Assembly: GCA_000708835.1 (NCBI GenBank)
Contig: DF237204.1
Span: 57,320 to 121,319 of the forward strand
Reading direction: 5' to 3'
Source of the DNA: Klebsormidium nitens
Lineage: Eukaryota; Streptophyta; Klebsormidiophyceae; Klebsormidiales; Klebsormidiaceae
Length of the DNA stretch: 64,000 bases
Part shown: one piece after another, positions 48,401-60,800 of the stretch
Numbering within the stretch: the first letter of the stretch is position 1
How the letters are laid out: each line of letters opens with the position of its first letter
Notes under the pieces: generated by a model
What the model was told of the DNA's origin: nothing
Database searches by the model: none
What the model saw: the letters and a program-made list of their open reading frames with translations, nothing else
Program-made: the position numbers and the translations under genes

Positions 48401-51400
48401 TGTTGCACCTGAGGCCTTTGAACCCAGCTTCCAGAAGACGGGCGTGCACTGCTTGCCAATGGCTGCACTGAGGTCACCTCTCTGGCCTCTTGAGTGTTTG
48501 TTATCCGTGTGGAAGGTGTGTGTAGACTGGGCCTCTTGGTCAAAAGGTACCTGTGTGCATGAGCTTTTAGTGAAAGCTTGAACTTGTGGTTTGGTTCCAT
48601 CAATTGGTTCAGTTAGTTTAGAGAGTCGTTCAGAGATGCTTGGGAAGTTGCTTTGAGTTCAATAGATTTGGAGAAGCCCTTCACAGAGAACAAAGTCTTC
48701 TCAAATACAACAAGTTTTCATGAGCTCTTGACCTGCAAGATGCTATCCTCAAGCCACTGACTTGCCCCCCCTTCTTGTGCAGCGGGGACAGTCGCGCAGC
48801 TTCTCGCTGTGGCGCAATGGCTCTGCCCCGGAGCTGCCCCTGGGTCCCTCTCCTGCTGTCTCCAGAGACCCTGCTGCGCTGCCCCTCTCTCTGGGCCGCT
48901 CTGTCTCCGTGGGCCCCGCCCTGCCAGACACCCAGCAGCAGTACAACAGCCTCAAGCTCTTTGGACAGCTGCTGGGGCCCAAACGAGGCGAGAAGGACGA
49001 AGGGGACCAGCAAAGAGGTGAGACACTGCGGCGGCTGCCAAGGTCGTGGGCGTCTGGTCGTTTGTGCCAGCAACTAGTTTGGACTCCCTGCCCTGCACCT
49101 GCCTACCTTCTCTCTTGGGTTGCTGCATGCGTCCTGTTTCCTGCCTGCTTCTCGCCTGGTGCTGAACCGGGCTCCTCGTTCCCCCCCAGGTGCTACCAAG
49201 CTCCTGCTGGAGGATGGCTGTGAGCGGCACGCCACCTCGGAGCGCAGCTTCCTCGAGTCGGGGGTGTCCTCCGCTGTGATTGAGGGCGACGCTACCGACT
49301 CGTACGCCCCCAGCACCAGCGGCCGCGTCTTCCCCTCGCAATCCCACAGCAAGGACCTCCACCGCCAACAGAGCTCCAGCCAGCGGGGGGACTCCAAGGA
49401 CTTCGCCTTCGCTGCCCCCCCACCAAAGGGCAGCGCACCTGCGGGGAGGCCATCCCAGATGCCGGCTACCCAGCAGACTCCCCCTTTCTCCAAGCCCGAG
49501 ATGGCCTTCTCTCAGGCCCCCGCTCCGGCCCTGTTTGCGCCCGCCATGTCGGGAGCAATGCCTGCGCAGCTGGCGCAGATGATGGCCACCCAGTATGCGG
49601 CGGGGGGGCAGTTTGGCGGGAGCGCGCAGCAGTGGATGCCGTTTGGGGCGGGGGGTCCCTGGGGCAATGCGGCGTTTGAGCAGCTGGCCATGCTGGCGCA
49701 GATGAACGCCTACAACACGGCCAACAGCAACCCGTTCGGGCCATGGGGAGCCAACCCGGCGGCCATGTGGGGCGGATTTGGACTTGGGCAAAATGCGCAA
49801 GGGGCGGGGGGCACAGGGGCGGAGGGCCAGAGCGCAGAGGAGGCGGCTGCAGAGAGCCGAGCCGCAGCGGCGGCAGTGGCAGCAGCAACCATGGCAGCAG
49901 GTGAGAGACGGGGCAAAATTAAAAGTGTGGCTGGCAAGAAGCAAGTTTGGACTACCATGGACGGTCAACAGTCTCAAGGCAGTTTCAAAGTACCTTCTGA
50001 TGTTGTTATAAAGTATTCTCAGCCTGTGAGGTACACTGGTCGATGGCAAGGAACCTACCTTGATTTGGGGCAAGTCGACTCTGCACGCTGTCTCGAGCTC
50101 CTCCCGCAGCCTATCTTCAAACACTCCTCTGACCCCCTTCCTCGCCTTTGTTGGTGCAGCGTCTGCCTGGTGGACTCTTCAGAACAATGCAGCGGCAGCG
50201 GCGCAAATGGGGCGGCCTTCGGCCCTGCCCTTCCCGACCCCACCCTACCCGCAACAACAGCAGCAGCAGCAGCCTGCCAGCGCCCCCCAGGGCCCCTCCC
50301 CTGCAGACTACGGCGCCCCCCCCCTCCTGCGCATGCCCACTGCGCACTCCGTGCAGCGGGGCGCGCGCTCCGAAGAGACGCCCATTCGCCCCAATTCGCC
50401 CCCAGCTTCCGCCAAGGAGTCGGAGCTGGAGCAGAAAGGGGCCGCAGGGGGCACCCCGCGCATGGCGGTGCCGTCCGCAAGTGCGCCCCAGCCTGAGATG
50501 GAGGCGGCCAGCAGTGACCCCAGGAGCATGGGGGCCCCAGGGGGCGTACCCCGTGAGGCGGCCATCCGGCGGGCGGAGAGAGCGAACAAGCTGCGGGAGC
50601 TCAAGGGGCGGAGCGGGAAAGCGGGCGACCTGCTGGCCGACTCGAGTGTGACGCCCGGCGTGTTCACGGACTCGTGCCCTTGGGCATCATCGCAGACCCG
50701 GCGCAGCCTGGAGAGCAGCGCAGACAAGGAGTCGGCGGCGGTGCAGAAAGGCGGAGAACGGGGGGACCACAAGGGGGCCGCAGAGGAGGGGCGGGTGCAG
50801 CTTAAGGGGGGGGAGCAGAAGGAGGAGCAGCACGCGCTGGAGGCGGCGATTCTGAAGAAGCTGAAGAAAGACGAACGGCGGCGGGACAAGCTGCGCACCC
50901 AAAGCGCGAGCGGGAGCAACGAGCCAGCCGGAAGGGCAGAGAGCGCGGCAGGGCACTCCAACGACAGGACGGCAGAGCCTGCACCGCAAAGGGGGGGGTC
51001 GCCGCCCGAGGTCAGCAACTCGGATGGTGGGGCAAGCGGCAGCGGGAAAGAAGGGAGCGGGGGAGGCCCGAGCTCCAATTCGTCGGCCGTGGGAGACATC
51101 CCCAACGAGGACCAGCAGGGGGCTCGGGGGCGGGCGGGCAGCGAGGGGGCGTCCACGGAGGGGGAGCGTGAGCAGGCGGGGGAGAGGGGAGGCCAGCAGA
51201 AGGGCACAAGTCCGGCTGAGGACGAGCGGCCCGGTGAGGGAGCGCCGGAGCCCCCTCAGGGCGACGACAGGCAGGCGGGCAGTAAGCCAGGCCGGCCGTT
51301 CGACGAGTTGTTCAGGCACCAGCCGCAGCTGCAGATTGCACCCGCACTGATGGAGCAGGGCAGCGACGATCGGACCCCGACCGCCCGCTCAGGCCAGGCC

Positions 51401-51829
51401 GGCGGCAAAGACGGGGCGGTGGGGGAGGGGCTGGTGCGCAGCGCGTCAGGAAAGCACCATCACCACCGGCACCACCACCACGCTGGCAACAAGAACGCGT
51501 CTGCTGCTACGCTCGGCAGTAGCACCGCAGGGGGGTCCTCCGGGTTTGTCCCGTACAAGGGCTATCAGGGCACCTTTGTGAGTCAGGGGAGCCTCGACTC
51601 GCAAGGCCGGGGCAGGGAGATCAAGCACGATAGGCCTGACCCGGGGGCGGACCTGCCCAGCCCGGCCAAGAGGCAACGGGTGCAGGTAGTGGCGGGGGAG
51701 GGGGTAACTAGAGATGGGGGTGAAGAGAGGAGGTCCAGGAGTCCTCCCACAGAAAAGCGGAGCTCGCCAGCGGGCGGAGGGGGAGGAGGGGGTGGGGTCA
51801 CGGGTCTGTCTATGCTTATGCAGTTCTAA
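45486..51829 (+). CDS. LHY: LHY/CCA1-type SHAQKYF-class MYB clock transcription factor
   Basis: Eight exons join in phase: 45486-45524, 46791-47081, 47319-47430, 47636-47697, 48148-48363, 48783-49017, 49190-49900 and 50160-51829, giving 1,111 residues. LHY/CCA1/REVEILLE proteins are nuclear single-MYB factors that bind evening elements and form the morning loop of the plant circadian clock. The MYB domain spans about residues 113-168: [30 protein letters not shown], then [20 protein letters not shown]. Immediately after comes the family block [19 protein letters not shown]. Around residues 550-560 the sequence AATMAAASAWW matches the AAASAWW motif of LHY/CCA1, which argues against a REVEILLE8-type member. 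The 110 residues before the MYB are Pro/Gly/Met-rich. The last 550 are long low-complexity tracts (Gln7, Ser/Gly, Glu/Arg and a [10 protein letters not shown] stretch), making the protein much longer than the 600-650 residues of land-plant LHY. The start [13 protein letters not shown] in a 39-nt exon is the first in-frame ATG before a CAG|GTAAGA donor; other 5' exons are possible. Confidence 0.92.
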
Positions 51830-53782
51830 GTGGAGCGCTTTTCTAGGGTACTCCAAAGGTGTGTACCTGTGCATGCTCCACTGTTTTGTTGCATTTAGGC
51901 ACTAAGGTTTTGTACGATACAAGTGCCCAAAAGAAGGGCGGGGGTGCAAGCAAGTTTGAGGTCGGTAATCTGTGTTGCAAAGGTGCAAGTTAGAATGTCA
52001 AGTCTTCCAAAAAGTGTCGTTGGATGAACTGAAGCAGGATTCACCTGTACATTAAGCTTATTGGATACAGTAAGATCCTCACCAGCATCGTGCATTTTGG
52101 TATGACTCAAGGTCATTGAGTACTGGCTAGCGACTTATGAGAGCTGACAAGATACCGTGGATGATCTTTTGATGCGTTCGAATCTGCACGCGTCGTTTGT
52201 GACTCAGATCACTACCCTATGTCGAGCGTTACTTGAAAAAGCAGTCCGGTCGACCTGGCGCATACTTTAAATCACATGGCATGGCCGGGTTGCATGTACG
52301 TGTATATAGCTGTGATGCGCAGTCCCCTGAATTTGTAGCGCATAAAAACGTGGGCAAATGATCCCGAGACCGGCAGACTCTATCCGATGGCTAAATATGT
52401 GGTTCAGGGCGTTTTAATAAAGCGTAAGTTACCATGTGCAGCGTCCTCGCGCGCGAGGACGCTGCGACTGACACCAGTGTGCGCCCAGCACACTTCCACT
52501 GAGTCACATGCTAAGTATAGACAGTATTGGTGTTGGGAACTTAAAAGACAATCGAGCAAAAAAGGACGGTACATCTTCGGGTACGTATATATCTTAATCT
52601 CTTTCTCTTCGATCAGTGCATGACAATAACGCGCTATAGCCAGACAGACAGAGTTTGAGCTACTAGCCTGGGAGATCGATCGTGCTCCTAATTGTGCGTA
52701 CTGCATTTCAACAAACAGTACGTCCGCATATATCTGCTCAGCTGAAGGAAATATAGCAATGATGGGGTATTAGCATTGCATGGCATGCATATGGTCCTTG
52801 AAGCAGCTAGCATACACGTACCGACGGTACATGCATGATGCAGTATATAGCAGTGATGGTCGGAGAGCGTGATACCAAAGCTGCGTGTGCATGAACTTAT
52901 AGGGAAGGCAACATGTATTATAAGGCCTATATAACTCAACTTGCTAGATCATTCAATCCGACTCTGATACTAACCGGTAGATCGAGTTTTAACCACATTC
53001 ACCTTTGACATTAAAACAATTGAACCGCGGTCAAAATGTCCAGGCACAAGCGCAGATGCGGTCACGTGTGCGCTTATGTCTCGGATCTGCGCCGCACCGC
53101 GTTCTGATGAACTTAATTAGCACAAGGGCGGCCGCCCATGGCCGCACATGCCAAAAGATGGAGAACAGGCTGCACCCCCGCTGCACCGCACAATTTGTAA
53201 CTTAAGTGGTGAGTGTCACGGCGTGCGCATCTCTAGATATATGGGAATATAGTGCAAACTCCGCTGGAATTGCATTGAACTACCATATAGTACGTGCAAA
53301 GCACGTCCGCGCACGATCGCACCATGCATGGAGTGACGATCCATGCAAATTGCATTGGACGCATTCAAATCATAAAAGGTACGGTATGCGTTCAACACAT
53401 GGCGGCCGCACTAGCGAAAAGCCAGCTGCACATTATGTCATGCGTGCGCTATACTATCTGCGCGACTCAGCTGGCTGCCAGCAAACCGGGCCATACAGGT
53501 CGGAATCAGCTGATTATGTATATAAAGTAGGATCTGGCTGCCGTTGATCCACAGTGGCCCGGGCTGGCATCGTCGATCGCTGGCATCCCGAGTTGGGGGA
53601 CCCGAGACTAATCCGACCGTCAACGTGACCACAACTCGAACTGTCAAGGTTGAGAAGGTCAAAGTGTCCAAACACCACTCAACTCAAATGCCCTGTCGAA
53701 GAGGTAGTTGTTGAGATTGAGCTCATCTTTCGTCCATCATTGTTTAGGACATCTCTGCTCTTATCATTGCCAATATCTGCTT
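51830..53782. other. AT-rich convergent spacer between LHY and the aldo-keto reductase
   Basis: This is about 2 kb between gene ends without a protein-like frame. It contains a perfect 28-bp palindrome (52438-52465), a short GTGTGC/GCACAC hairpin near 52,479-52,495, and many GCATGCAT- and TATATA-type words between 52,700 and 53,450. Confidence 0.5.
52438..52465. repeat. Perfect 28-bp GC-rich palindrome
   Basis: GCAGCGTCCTCGCG is followed directly by its exact reverse complement CGCGAGGACGCTGC. The alternating CGCGCGCG centre lies in otherwise AT-rich spacer, 600 bp past the LHY stop. Confidence 0.95.
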
Positions 53783-56700
53783 CTATGCGTAGATGTCGAT
53801 GCCCCAGGCTCCCTGGGGGTCATTGCTCCGCTTGTTCCGGTCAATCTTCTTGATGCGCGCCATGTCTTCTGGCGTCAGGCTGAAGTCCACACTGTCAATG
53901 TTCTCCTTGATTCGGTCGGGCTTGGTGCTCTTGGGGATGACAATCGTCTGTCGTTCCAGACCCCATCTGAGGACGATCTGGGCAGGGGTCTTGTTGTACT
54001 TCCTGGCCAACTCCTGCGGAGTCAGAAAAGGTGACTCATAGTTGTTTTGACACCCGTGTGGAAACGAGAAAGCTGTGTACCAGCGAGCGGCGTAATCTTT
54101 TCAAGTGAGCAACGTTTCGGTCTTTTTGGAGTATTTAGGTGCAAGGCAACTCCGCAAAAGGGAAGTGCAAGATTCCAACTTTCAGGGTAGAGCAAGATGC
54201 AGGGACGACGAACTCTCCCTGAAGTTACGAATCCCAGGGTGACGCTTTTCCAGCACCACTCGAAGCAACGGTCCCAACGAACAAGTCTGGTCGGAGCCCC
54301 TTTTCAATCTGCCACCTGTTGACAAAGATTGTGGGCAGACTCTGAACAACGTGTCTGCCCGTCAAGACCGCTGTGCAACCGGGCAACAGCGGGCCGCGGG
54401 CTGCTGCTGCTCACCAGGATGGCCGGGTCGTCCAGAGGGGACGCGGAGCCGAAGAGGTCCGCGTTGGCCTGGCCGCCGCCGAGGGGCGTGTGCGCGGTGA
54501 CGGCGATGCCGTGCGCGAGGCAGAGGCGCACCAGCGAGTCGCGCTGGAAGTAGGGGTGCGTCTCGATCTGGTTCGTGGCGGGCGGGATGCGCGCGTAGCT
54601 CAGCAGGTCGCGCACCAGAAAGACGTCGTAGTTGCTGCACACGATACGACTTGTGAGAGCAAGCGCTGTTTCCGCCAGTGTCTTTCCCGCCGCTCCCATC
54701 GCAGACGTGTCGGGCACGTGCAGCAGTAGCACAAGCCAAAGACGGTCCGCCGTGCTGACCTGACTCCGATGCTGCGCGCCTTGCCCGCGTCCACAGCGGC
54801 CTCCATGTGCCGCCACGTCTGCTCCAGGCTGACGCTCGTGTCCAGGATCATCACGCCGTTGCCGTCCTTCTCGATGCCGCCCACCCCAATGCCTGCACCA
54901 TACAGGCGTCAGCGCATGAGTGCGGCATGCGGTCAGAAAAAAACAGCCGGGGGTTATGTTGACGACGGGTGCAAAGAAGCGGCTTGTGGGCCAAGCAGGG
55001 AGCGAAAGCAGCGGACTCAAGTCGACCATCGCACAGGGGACCACCACCGTGACTAGACGAGCGTGTTCGCTCCGCCTAAGTCTGTTGCTCGAACATCAGG
55101 CCCAAGCCCGTGCTTGGCGGCGCATCTGGGGAAGAGAGGGCAGCCACAGCCTGTGTGTGCCTCATGTGACACTGGGACCACGCGACAAGACGCAACGCCT
55201 CCAGAACACTTCTGAGCGGGTTAGAAGGCGGCAACTTCTGGTCCTCGAATCCGATCTTGCCGAGCACCCTTGAACCCGCAGGTGCTTTAGGAAGCTGTGG
55301 GACAGGGCGGGGGCTGTGCGTCGACCAGGACGACTCACAGGGAAATGCCACCCTGGCATCCACAGAAGAATGCCACCTGAAACAATATTTGATTCGCAAG
55401 GCCGCTCACCCGTGTGCTTGGTGGCGATGGGGAAGTGTACGAGGTACAGGTCCACGTAAGTAAGGCGCAGGTTCTTCAGGCTCTGCTCCAGCGCCTCCGC
55501 CACGTGGCCGTGGTCCGAGTTCCATAGCTGGGGGGAGGGGGAGAGAAAGAGGTGGGCTCACGAGATGCTGGCAAAAACCTGAGATATGGCAGTCCTAAAA
55601 GGCAGAGAAACGAGCCACAACAGCAGTCTCGAACATACTCGAACAGCAGCTGTTGCTGGGCATCAAAGTCCCCACAAGAAGTAACCGTCCAATTCTGGGC
55701 TAACTGGCAGGCTGAAAGAGCATCATCCTTAGCTGACCCAGTAAAGGAAGCGCGTTCCTCAGACTCCTAGAGGAGCTTGGCCCACCAGCAAGGGGTATCT
55801 CAGGTCCTGCTACAATACACCAGAGCTTACACACCGGCACTTTGCAATTGGAGCAGCAAGGCCCCTTGGCAAGAATTCGCACGCCGCCTCAGAAGCTGCA
55901 GGGGAGGAAGTCAAGGTGCCCCTTCTAATCCATCAGGAGCGCAGCCACTGAGCTGACCACTCTCCAGCAACGTCTGGGAGAGGCTTCCAAAGTCCGCGGG
56001 GAGAGGGCGTCTGGCCCATAGCCTGGGCTTTGGGCGGCGCGCTGACCTTGGTGGTGATGAACAGCTCCTCGCGGGTGACCCGCCCGCTCTCAATGGCCCC
56101 AGCCAGCGCTGCCCCAACCTCCGCCTCATTGCCGTAGTCAGCTGCAGACACCAATGTCCAATCAATATAACATTCTCCCTTACTTCCTAGTTCCTAGGCA
56201 CACCATGGTCTTTGATACATCCGCTCTCTGAACAAGTAGTGTTTTCTGGCAGACCCCTGCACAAACTTTTGAGCGGGGATTGCCCTGCACTATGGCTATT
56301 CCATGTAAAGCTTCTTTGGGCTTCGTTCAGCGCCCTTGTGCTCCAACTTACAAGATAGCGTGGGCGCCTGCAGGCGGTTGGGCTGGACAAGCACGGAGTG
56401 GAGCACAAGAAGGTGGTGGTACCACCGGGGGGAGGAATAGACTCTGATTGTGCGTTACAACTAGGTCCATCAAGAAAAGATGGTTGATGCTTTTCTGCTC
56501 ATGTTCACGAAGGAGCGCACGCTTTGGGACAATTGAGAAGAAGCTGTGCTAAAAACGAAGAACATGAGTGCCCTCGAGTAAGTGCACTTAGCAGCTGTCC
56601 AAGTGAGGGAGTGTTAATAGGGAAAAATTGCACCGGACGAATGCTTTAGTCCCAATTGATACATACCTGCGCAGTCAAAGTGGCGGTAGCCCGCGTCGAT

Positions 56701-57057
56701 GGCGGCCGCGATAGTCGAGGCCAGTACGTCCTTCTCCGCCCGCCAGACCCCTAGCCCTGGAACACAGAAACAAGCACAGCCGCAATTGGGGGACTGCAAA
56801 TGACCCAAAGCTGGGCGCAGTGGAAGGTGATCTGCATGAGCACATCCTTGGACTCTAAGTGAAGGCCAGCTACAACAGGACATGAGTGGGTCAGCAGCAC
56901 TAGTCTGCACCGATTGAGACCAGCTCAGGGCCTGGAGCACAATATCCAGATGCCATATGCACTAATTGCTGAAATGCGGCAGATAAGAACTAGCGTGCAA
57001 CTTACCTACGGCAGGAATCGCTTTTCCATTAGAGAAAGTTATAGTAGGAACCGCCAT
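53783..57057 (-). CDS. Aldo-keto reductase
   Basis: Seven exons on the minus strand join in phase: 57006-57057, 56667-56756, 56047-56141, 55410-55527, 54760-54892, 54415-54634 and 53783-54013, giving 312 residues, the usual family length. Aldo-keto reductases are soluble (beta/alpha)8-barrel enzymes that reduce aldehydes and ketones with NADPH. The catalytic tetrad is complete: Asp45 in AIDAGYRHFDCA, Tyr50 in DYGNE, Lys79 in LFITTK and His110 in YVDLYLVHFP. Cofactor-binding signatures are present: GKARSIGVSNY, NQIETHPYFQRDSL, and IVIPKSTKPDRIKENI near the C-terminus. An unusual feature is HFPIA where most members have HWP. A region of about 25 residues (GIGVGGIEKDGNGVMILDTS) replaces the usual loop A. 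It resembles plant/fungal AKR4- or xylose-reductase-like enzymes, but the subfamily and substrate cannot be decided. The gene diverges from the LEA gene across about 800 bp that contain a MITE. Confidence 0.93.
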
Positions 57058-57852
57058 GGTCGGCGCTTTAGCAGGGCGTCTCACGAAGAGGAAAGCTAGA
57101 ACTTAGAAGGCAATGACGATTTCAATTTATACCGTACCGGCATGGGAATTCAACTTTTATTAATTATTTTGGGGTCACTGTGAAAAAAATAAAACTAAAG
57201 GTCACCCCGACTGTGAAACGGTGAAATCAATTTGTTTTAGGAAAAAGGTCATTTTGGGATGTTTTGAGTGTGGGAAAAGCAAAAAAATCGCTTGTATGAA
57301 ATGAAAATTATATACTCAACGCGCCCGGTGAAACCTCAGGATGAACGAAATAAAGTTTTCACACCAAAAGGTGGTGAATTCCCATGCCGGTACGGTATGG
57401 TGGCGGCTTCGATCCGACCGTAAGTTGTGCCGCGCCGCAGATGGGTCAGGGTTTCCCGCCTAACCATACGTGGTTTAGCCTAAACTTCAAGGGGTTGAAA
57501 TTGACACTGACGTCAGCTACCTGATCGACGGCTGCCATAACATCGTAACCTCTCACTCCCAGCAACTTTCGTCCAAGTGGCGCTCCCACAACGAACCTGG
57601 CAGCAAAGTGCCACCTGGCCGATCCCCTCCCAAGGTGCAACCTGCGAAATGTGCAATGCTCGTTATGCTGTGAATGCTGCCGCCATTGCTGCGCAATCCC
57701 TCCTGCTGCCTGCACCAAGACGTGTCTGGCAACCTGTCCCTTTTTCGGTGCGCCCTCCTGTTTCAGACTGATCACAGCGTGTTACTTCTGTAAGCCTTTG
57801 CCAGCTGTTTCTACTTCCAAAGGAGGTACGCGGTCAATCAGGTCCTGGAGCA
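57058..57852. promoter_or_regulatory. Divergent promoter region of the aldo-keto reductase and LEA genes
   Basis: The two genes start 795 bp apart on opposite strands, so this stretch must hold both promoters. A 270-bp MITE (57129-57398) occupies a third of it, starting only 72 bp from the reductase ATG. The remaining 450 bp lie on the LEA side. I cannot assign individual promoter elements. Confidence 0.5.
57129..57398. mobile_element. MITE with perfect 24-bp terminal inverted repeats
   Basis: Bases 57129-57152 (starting ATACCGTACCGGCATGGG) are the exact reverse complement of 57375-57398. The 270-bp element has an AT-rich core with A-runs and no coding capacity, as expected for a non-autonomous DNA transposon. 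If the true ends are CCGTACC...GGTACGG, the flanks give a TA duplication, which would fit a Tc1/mariner (Stowaway-like) origin; that assignment is tentative. Confidence 0.85.
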
Positions 57853-60800
57853 ATGGCAGCCACGTTCCGCAGCCTGCGCATGGCCCGGCCCTTGGCCCGC
57901 CTATCAGTCACCCCGGCGGCTCGTGGGGAGCAGGGCCGGCCAGGGCTGCCCCTGGTGGCAGGGGAGGGTGTGACCGAGGTGCCCGAGGCCAGGACTGCTA
58001 CGTCGAGCTGGGACACCACCTTGCGCACAGCTGCAACCTGGCCGCTGTCCGTAAGGTCCCTGCAGGTGGGGGTTCATAGCTGTTGGCCTGATCAGCTCAT
58101 GGAAGCCCTTGGATGAGAAGATGTGAAGAGTGCAACAAATCCAGACGGCGGCATCGATGCATGCGGGATGAACTTCTTGTCTGGTGGGCAAGGAGCTGAG
58201 AGGTCACCAAATCTGGAAGTAGAATGCAAGGGTCTCAGAAAGTGGCACTACGAAAGAGGGATGTGGAAAGTGTAGGCCCTTTAAGGTTTTTCATCATAAT
58301 CTGTTTCACCATTGCGCTGCCAAAAGGTTGATCAAGAATTTCATTCAATCTTCCTCGATCAGCCACATTGTAAATCCAAAAGAGGCGAGATGGATCAATC
58401 AGGAGACATGATGGATTCAATCAGCGGACTGATAATATTCTTATCTTGTGAAAGTGACCCTCACTCGGAAGATCTAGTCCTTCTACACACTTCTTGGTGA
58501 ACCTTTCTCTTTGTACATTAGAAGTGCCAATGAGCGCAGATTGTTGGATTGTTTTGAAAAAGGCTGACTATGATTAATGTAGGTATCTCTTTGTCAAGAG
58601 AATGTACTTGTTTGGCTAAGCCAAGATTCATATACTAAAAGTGCCCAGGTAGGAGCACCTAGGTTCCTCTTCAAGAAGCAGGCTGGCTCATGACGCTGTT
58701 GGCCCATTGCCCTTCCAGACGTCTGCATACGATGGCGACGATGGCCGGCTGGCCAGGAGCGAGGTGCAGCAGTCGGAGCCGGTCCCCGCAGAGGAGCAGC
58801 TGCGGCGCGCACGGCAGCGGGTGCAGGAAGCAGCGGGGACAGCCAGGAGGGGGGCGGGGCAGGCGCAGGAGGCGGCGGGGGAGGTGAAGGAGGCGGGCAA
58901 AACAGCGGCGCAGGAGGTCAAGGAATCAAGCAAGCACAAGGTGGGCCAGTGGAAGAACGAGGGCGAGCGGATGAAGGAGGCGGCGAAAGGCAAAGCCGGG
59001 GAGGCAGCGCACAAGCTGGGGCAGGCTAAGGAGGCAGGCGAAGAGAAGGTGCACGAGATGAAGGAGGCAGGGCAAGCCAAGGCGGAGCAGGTCAAGGCAG
59101 CGGCCAAGAGAACAGCGGGGGAGGCGGCGGAGAAGGCGGGGCAGGCCAAGGAGGCGGGCAAGGAGAAAGCAGAGCAGGTGGCGGAGGACGCCCAGGACAA
59201 GTGAGGCGGCACACTGCCAATGGAACGCATCTGTGGTCCGGAGTCGCCTATCCTCGAGATGCTCTCATTTAAGCTTGACATACTATCAATTCAATCAGGC
59301 AATCCGGCATTTTAGCATCTACATGTTGCTCGATTCAGCAACCAAGAACCTAGGTATTGATCTTGATCAGCATTCCTCTTGACAAGCACATTCCCCAGAC
59401 ACCTGCTTATTCTGCTGCCAAGTTCTTGCTGATCTCTGACTTCCTGTGAGAGGGGTGTGATTGGTTGGGGTCCTGTCTTTGACTAATAAAAGCTCCCACA
59501 CTCTCCCTTGGAGCTCAACATGGAGACAGCCTCGCCTCTGCATCTGCTCCTCGCCGGCATGCATAGCCTAGATGTAGCTGGTGTAGGTCAGGAAGTAATA
59601 ACAGCCGTCTGGACCGTGGCAGCCGTCACAAGTTGCCCAGTGTTAACTTTGATCTTTTGTGCAGGTTAGGTGGCTGGTGCCTTTGCCCGCCCTTCCACGC
59701 AGTCGGCTACACCAGATCGGGAGGTTTTCTAAGCCGGTCAGAAGAGCATGGTCATGTATATTGGTCGTGTCTGACCTACTCAGAAGACGAATCGGCTCAA
59801 TCTGGGCGCAGGCGTTTTCTTATCCTTAGGGCTGCCAACTGCATCGCTGACTCCTTTTCCCTCTCCAGGGTGGACGATGCCAAGGGCGTGCTGGGCCGCA
59901 TGGCGGAGGCGGCTGCGGCGCAGGCGGAGATCGAGAAGCGGGAGGCGCAGCGCATGATCGATGCGAGCAAGCAGAGCTGGAAGGAGACGGGCGAGCAGCT
60001 CAAGGACGCGCTGCCGGACAGCGTGAAGCAGCAGGCGGAGATTGAGAAGCGCGAGGCGCAGCGGATCCTGGACGAGAGCAAGCAGAGCTGGCGCGAGACG
60101 GGCGAGCAGCTGAAGGAGGCGCTGCCGGACAGTGTGAAACAGGCCGCGGCGCAGCTCAAGGACGCGGTCGCCGACCGAGTGCACAAGGAGGCGCAGGTGA
60201 GGCCCAGCGCAGCGCAGCAGCTTCGCCGCGGGCCGAGCGTGCTGCCCGCGCTCGAAGTGACCGGCTCCGGTGTCTCATCTGTGTGGACTGTGGTGTATGC
60301 GGTGTCGTACCTTTCGACTGAACGTGCGAAGGCGTAGTCGTGCCTCCGAATCCAGAGAGCACTCGAACCTCGTATCCGACCAGCGGCTCTGTAATCCACT
60401 TCTGGTTGTACACGAGCGTAATTGACCTTGTTTGAAGACATCTTAGTCAAAAAGTAGTGGTACACGATGCGACAAGCCTCGAAGAACCGGACCCCGTCGT
60501 CTCGTTAAGCAGGAAGGAAGGCCGTTGAAACTGATCATTGCCCCTGTTGATCGACCTTGACGAAATGTACACGGCACCAATTGGAAAAAGACAGTCCCCG
60601 GAAACATCGATCTGTTGTGAGGGTTGTCCAACAGTACGTTCGAAGAAAGCTGGTGGTCGATCTCGTCAGTGTCCACGAATTCCCGTTAGGAGAGGCATCG
60701 TGCGGCATCCGCGTGGTTGCATGCCACCCAACGGATGGCAACATGTCGTGGTTCAGACTTGAGCAACAAATGAGGCTTTTCACGTCTCAGCTTGTTGTTG

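Noticed and set aside
48952-50124. 390-codon open frame on the minus strand
   Set aside because: It is the antisense shadow of GC-rich, Ser/Pro/Gly-coding LHY exons and has no splice partners or protein motif.
50308-51319. Long overlapping minus-strand frames (299 and 210 codons)
   Set aside because: Antisense of the low-complexity LHY tail; composition is an artefact of high GC.
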